Positions 60,441 to 64,000 of a DNA stretch of 64,000 nt are shown one piece after another. The stretch spans positions 62,001-126,000 of the forward strand of contig JAIWNI010000032.1 of NCBI GenBank assembly GCA_025331435.1, written 5' to 3'. The position numbers were made by a program, and so were the translations under genes. Position 1 is the first letter of the stretch; each line of letters opens with the position of its first letter. Source of the stretch: Choanephora cucurbitarum. Its lineage: Eukaryota; Mucoromycota; Mucoromycetes; Mucorales; Choanephoraceae. The notes below the pieces were generated by a model. The model was not told the origin of the DNA. It saw only the letters and a program-made list of their open reading frames with translations, and did no database searches.

Positions 60441-61118
60441 TTACAGAAATAGGCGGGCTTCCTTCCTGTATATTTATTCAAAGGCACTGTGTACATACCA
60501 TCATTCAAGCGAAAGCGAGACAGCAACATGATATGCCTCCAAACTTAATCTGTTTGAAATAAACGCAAGCTTTTATAGCGATATTACTTTAACAAAGCAT
60601 GTAAAAAAATTTTTTTTTGTTTCTTCAAATTCATAGATTGTCTATTCATCAACAGTATCCAGAACAGGTTCACCGCATAAGAAGCATTCTGTTCAAAAGC
60701 TTAAGAATATAACTACGCATAAGCAAGAGGATATCATTGACAACGAACTAAAAGGCAATCAAGACAGAAGTTGGTTTATCAGTGAATCTTTAAATATAAT
60801 TACCATAGGTCTTAAAGAGCTTGTTCTCTTTTGTAAATGTTTATGTCTTTTTTTTTTAGATCAACAGATTTCGTATCTCGAATGATTTTAATGTGAAAGC
60901 ATGAGTCTTCAGAAATTTGGATTTCAATCAATTTTCAGTTGATCTTCATCTATTTAACTCGTTACCTGCGAGAGTCCCCAGAGAACGATGCCACAGTTGA
61001 ACCCGAGGATGATTAACATCTTTTTATTTTACTTTATTGTGCAAACACATGATACATAATATCTATTTACATAGTGGAGTTCTTCTCCACTTTCTTTTCT
61101 TTATCTTTTTTGAATCAC
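60441..61118. other. Intergenic, nothing recognised
   Basis: AT-rich spacer between two genes with facing 3' ends. It should hold both polyadenylation regions. No ORF, repeat or RNA gene supported. Confidence 0.4.
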
Positions 61119-63632
61119 TTAAGCAACTAAGTTGATGATACTACCAGAGGCCTTGATGTTTTGTTTAGCATTTAAACTAATGCCAGGACACTGGCTGATA
61201 TTCAAGGTATTCAGTTTGGCCAGCTCTAAGATCGATTTTATACACATATCTGTGATTCGAACACATCCTCTCAAGTTGAGACATCGAATCTGTTCCAACA
61301 CATTAGACTTTAGAAGAGATCGAATCGAAACATCTGATACAGCTGCACCACAGAAGCTGGCATCTAAATCTTGTAACTCGGACAAAGTAATGAGGCCTTC
61401 GATAGCACTGTCTGATAACGCACAACAGAAACTTAGAGACAAACTCCTAAGGTGAGGAGCAGCAGCGACGAGATAGGCAACGGCTTGATCGGTCAAGAAA
61501 CTACAATCTGTCAAGTTCAATGTACTTAAAGAAGGGAAACGTGTTTCTGCCCATTTGCCGAATCCCTGATCAGTTATCCGAGTGCAGCGTTGTATGTTTA
61601 GAGAGACAAGCGACTGAGAGCAAAAGGTAGCTAAATGACTCATGGTCATGTCAGACAATTTTTTGCAGTATGAAAGAGATAGATTCGTCAGTTGAGGTTG
61701 ATTTCGAGATGCTTTACCGTCCAGCAATTGGAAAATGCCAGCATCGCTTATCTTTCGACAATTGGATAGATCCAATTGTGTCAAACGTGGACAAGATGAT
61801 GCCAAAGTAGCCATACTTTTATCTGTCAAGAGCCAACATGAATTCAAGTCTATGGATTCTAACAAAGGTGTACTTTCTACTAACTGCTTGAATCCAACAT
61901 CAGTAATGTAAAAGCATTGTGATAGGCTGATCTGTTTAGCACGTCCATTGACGAGTGAAACAATGGATTCAATCACTTCATCGGTAATTCGTTTGTTGAG
62001 ATAACTCAAGTCAACTTTTTGAAGAACTTTGTCACTGTATTTCACAAAGTCGCGGCATCGTTTAGAGACAGCAGCAAAGCGAAGAACCGATAAGAAATCG
62101 AGATGTTCTACAACCAAACCTAAAATTTCTTCATTGAATAACGTCAAACGACCGTCACCATGAAAGTCAACAGACTTGCTTGTCTTGGTAGATACAGAAT
62201 TCTCTTTGAGATTGGTTTGTTGTTCAGAATTAGTTTGCTTCAGATTACGATTAGCAAGTGCTACTAAATAGGGATCAGACCAAACGGCGACACTAGCTCT
62301 CCGCTTTCTGGTTTCATTTCCTCTAAAGGCACTAGCTGCCGTCTGCGGCAACAAAGTAGGATCTTGATCACTGGTTGTACTACATACTGAACTAGGCTTG
62401 ATTTTTGATGTTTGATCCAACACAGGTGAATCTGTTTTTCCCACCTCAGTATCAAAAAGAAGAGGAGCCTATATGTCTTTTCAGCAAACCGAAAAGTTAT
62501 ATGTAAACTATTGTTCTACCTTTGTCTTTAGTTGGCTCAGAGACTTTTCTGCCATCTCTTTGAAATGTTGTTGTAAATTAGGAAAAGAGCTGACGGCTTG
62601 GATGAAGTCTGATTTTTTGAGAATATAAAGCTCAATCGCAGTGACAGCACGAGCATCAGCAGCTCGTGCCTTGTTTAAGAGTACTGAAATATCGCCAAAA
62701 TAATCGCCAGAAGATAACCGTTCAACAGGCATATCGCTCCTTGTATCATTTAGGTTAACCAATTCAACAGTACCTATACATAAATTAGAAGATAAGCAAT
62801 TGCTGCACAAGTAATGAATCTGGGATCAACCTACCGCTCAAGATGAAATAAAGGTCAGTACCTTCATCTCCTCTTTTATAGATCAAGTCGTTAGGTGCAT
62901 AATGGCGGGGTTCTACTCTGAGTGATATATGATGCAAGAATTCTTCTGGACAGTCTTTGAAATAAGGACTCTATAAAAAATCAGTCTAATCTTATTTCTT
63001 AATATTGTCGTCACTCAACTTACTTTTTGTAGCAAATTACGAGCACCTGTAAACTCTTCTACGTTGCGCTCTGTTAGTGGCTTGTGACTGATACGTTCTG
63101 CTCCATTCATGCTTTTGCTTTTGTTTAGCAAAGCAAGTCTTTCTTCTGCTTCAAACAATAATACTTTCTGGACTTCAGGATACTGAGGCAAAATTGTATT
63201 GACATCATCCGCGGTCAGCAAAGCAACTATACATTTACTACTGGCAATGACAGTGGCTGTTCTAGGCATAGAGAACAAGATACCGATTTCGCCAAAACAA
63301 GAACCTTTTGGAAGTGTGGCATAAATGCGTTCAAAGTCAGCACTGCAGACATCAACGGAGCCTTTTAATAGAAAAAACATTGCTTTGGAAGGTTCTCCTT
63401 CTACTATAATCACATCTCTAGGACTGTATATTCTCAAATGCATATGGCAAGCAATCTCTTCAAGAAAATGTTCGTTGTTGGTGCGTTGAAAGAGAGAATG
63501 TTGTCGGAGCGAATGCAAAAGTTCTGGAGGTATTGAATTTTCGTCGCTTAATTCCATGGAAGAGACAGAAGAAGAAGACGTTGAATTGTTGAGCCAAAAT
63601 GGTGGTCTTTCCGTTGTTTGTATATCAATCAT
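61119..63632 (-). CDS. Double cyclic-nucleotide-binding domain, F-box and LRR fusion protein
   Basis: Exons 63632-63024, 62970-62835, 62773-62520 and 62468-61119 encode 782 residues. CNBD1 spans about 45-165, with the phosphate-binding cassette FGEIGILFSMPRTATV intact. CNBD2 spans about 204-320, with FGDISVLLNKARAADAR, where Asp replaces the ribose-contacting Glu but the Arg is kept. A Ser/Thr-rich linker contains KRRASV, a textbook PKA site at Ser392. An F-box (about 440-478, LTLFNEEILGLVVEHLDF) is followed by about ten LRRs of the FBXL/AMN1 cysteine-containing type (SLSYCKKLSDMTMSHL and similar) to the end. F-box proteins recruit SCF ligase substrates through the LRRs. Control of an SCF adaptor by cyclic nucleotide is inference. 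All junctions keep frame within domains. Confidence 0.9.
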
Positions 63633-64000
63633 TTGGAAAAAACAGAAATTAAATAAAAAAGAAAAGAATAGATTACAATCTAGAGCTAGTTTTATAAGTC
63701 TTGGGGGTTTTGGCTAGACCAATCAAATTTAGTTTATGCATTTCATTTTTAGTAAAATTGATGAAATCACCAGGAAAATCATTGTTGTCTTAGACTCGAA
63801 TCAAGCCAAAATTCAGCACAAAGAGAGAGAAAGACATGTTAAAATAAGAACATTTTCAATGATAGCTTTGAACACCTTTGGTTGTTGTTATCGTGCTGAC
63901 ATCAAATCGCGTTCTTATGAACAGGAACCTATTTAATTCTTCGAAGAAGAGTATTATCCTCATAAGAGGATATTATGACCTACTTCGTTGCTTTGACTAT
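63633..64000. other. 5' flank of the last gene
   Basis: Promoter and leader side of the CNBD-F-box gene (minus strand). A 66-codon plus-strand frame at 63736-63936 has no motif. Nothing else seen before the window edge. Confidence 0.35.

Noticed and set aside
1..64000. tRNA, rRNA and snRNA genes
   Set aside because: I looked for B-box (GGTTCGAATC-like) and cloverleaf patterns by eye and found none convincing. A covariance-model scan would be decisive and was not possible here.

Overview
The window looks like nuclear DNA of an early-diverging filamentous fungus, most likely a Mucoromycota member of the Mucorales type. The evidence is AT-rich sequence, compact genes with many short GT-AG introns (mostly 47-70 nt), CT-rich leaders, and proteins that are clearly fungal (PMA1-type proton pump, Spg1/Tem1 GTPase, OMS1-like methyltransferase, xylose-reductase-like AKR, MOB2). 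I assign no species. All gene models were spliced by hand from reading frame, splice consensus and family fit; no RNA or database evidence was used. Exon coordinates are given so that they can be tested.

Layout. 1-1310: left-edge repeat and a broken Tc1-type transposase. 1433-2892: coiled-coil gene (+). 2893-5020: decayed fragments. 5021-8035: cytosolic aspartyl-tRNA synthetase (+) converging with an aldo-keto reductase (-). 8230-16429: four minus-strand genes (SAM/Ras-binding-like MAPKKK, MOB2-like protein, unknown multi-pass membrane protein, Spg1/Tem1 GTPase). 17578-19002: eIF4A (-). 20204-21177: OMS1-like methyltransferase (-). 21395-22100: inverted, nearly identical second copy of the left-edge repeat. 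23805-26732: secreted S28 serine peptidase (+) converging with RPS15 (-). 26733-31576: mostly non-coding, with one orphan ORF. 31577-32875: PAQR/IZH receptor-like membrane protein (-). 35035-39112: pantothenate kinase (+) converging with an SH3-WW-PH-RhoGAP gene (-). 39455-41077: DBP3-type DEAD-box helicase (-). 41078-46216: repeat-rich gap with an AT microsatellite, a 94-bp tandem array, a Tc1-like MITE and relics. 46217-48592: UPF0652/DUF2009 gene with a B-box-like zinc finger (+). 51347-56490: full-length ABCC/MRP transporter (+). 57431-60440: P-type proton ATPase (+). 61119-63632: a protein fusing two cyclic-nucleotide-binding domains, an F-box and leucine-rich repeats (-).

Functional themes. 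Translation and ribosome genes (AspRS, eIF4A, RPS15, DBP3) are mixed with polarity and cell-cycle signalling genes (MAPKKK, MOB2, Spg1, RhoGAP) and membrane transport genes (ABCC pump, H+-ATPase). I see no operon-like logic; this is ordinary fungal gene order with convergent pairs 68-186 bp apart.

The most interesting items are the CNBD-CNBD-F-box-LRR fusion with a consensus PKA site between its sensor and F-box halves, the RhoGAP gene whose model requires two 8-nt microexons and a stop-free 66-nt intron inside its WW domain, a likely GC-AG intron in the Spg1 gene, the 94-bp satellite whose unit carries a hairpin, and the inverted near-identical repeats 21 kb apart.
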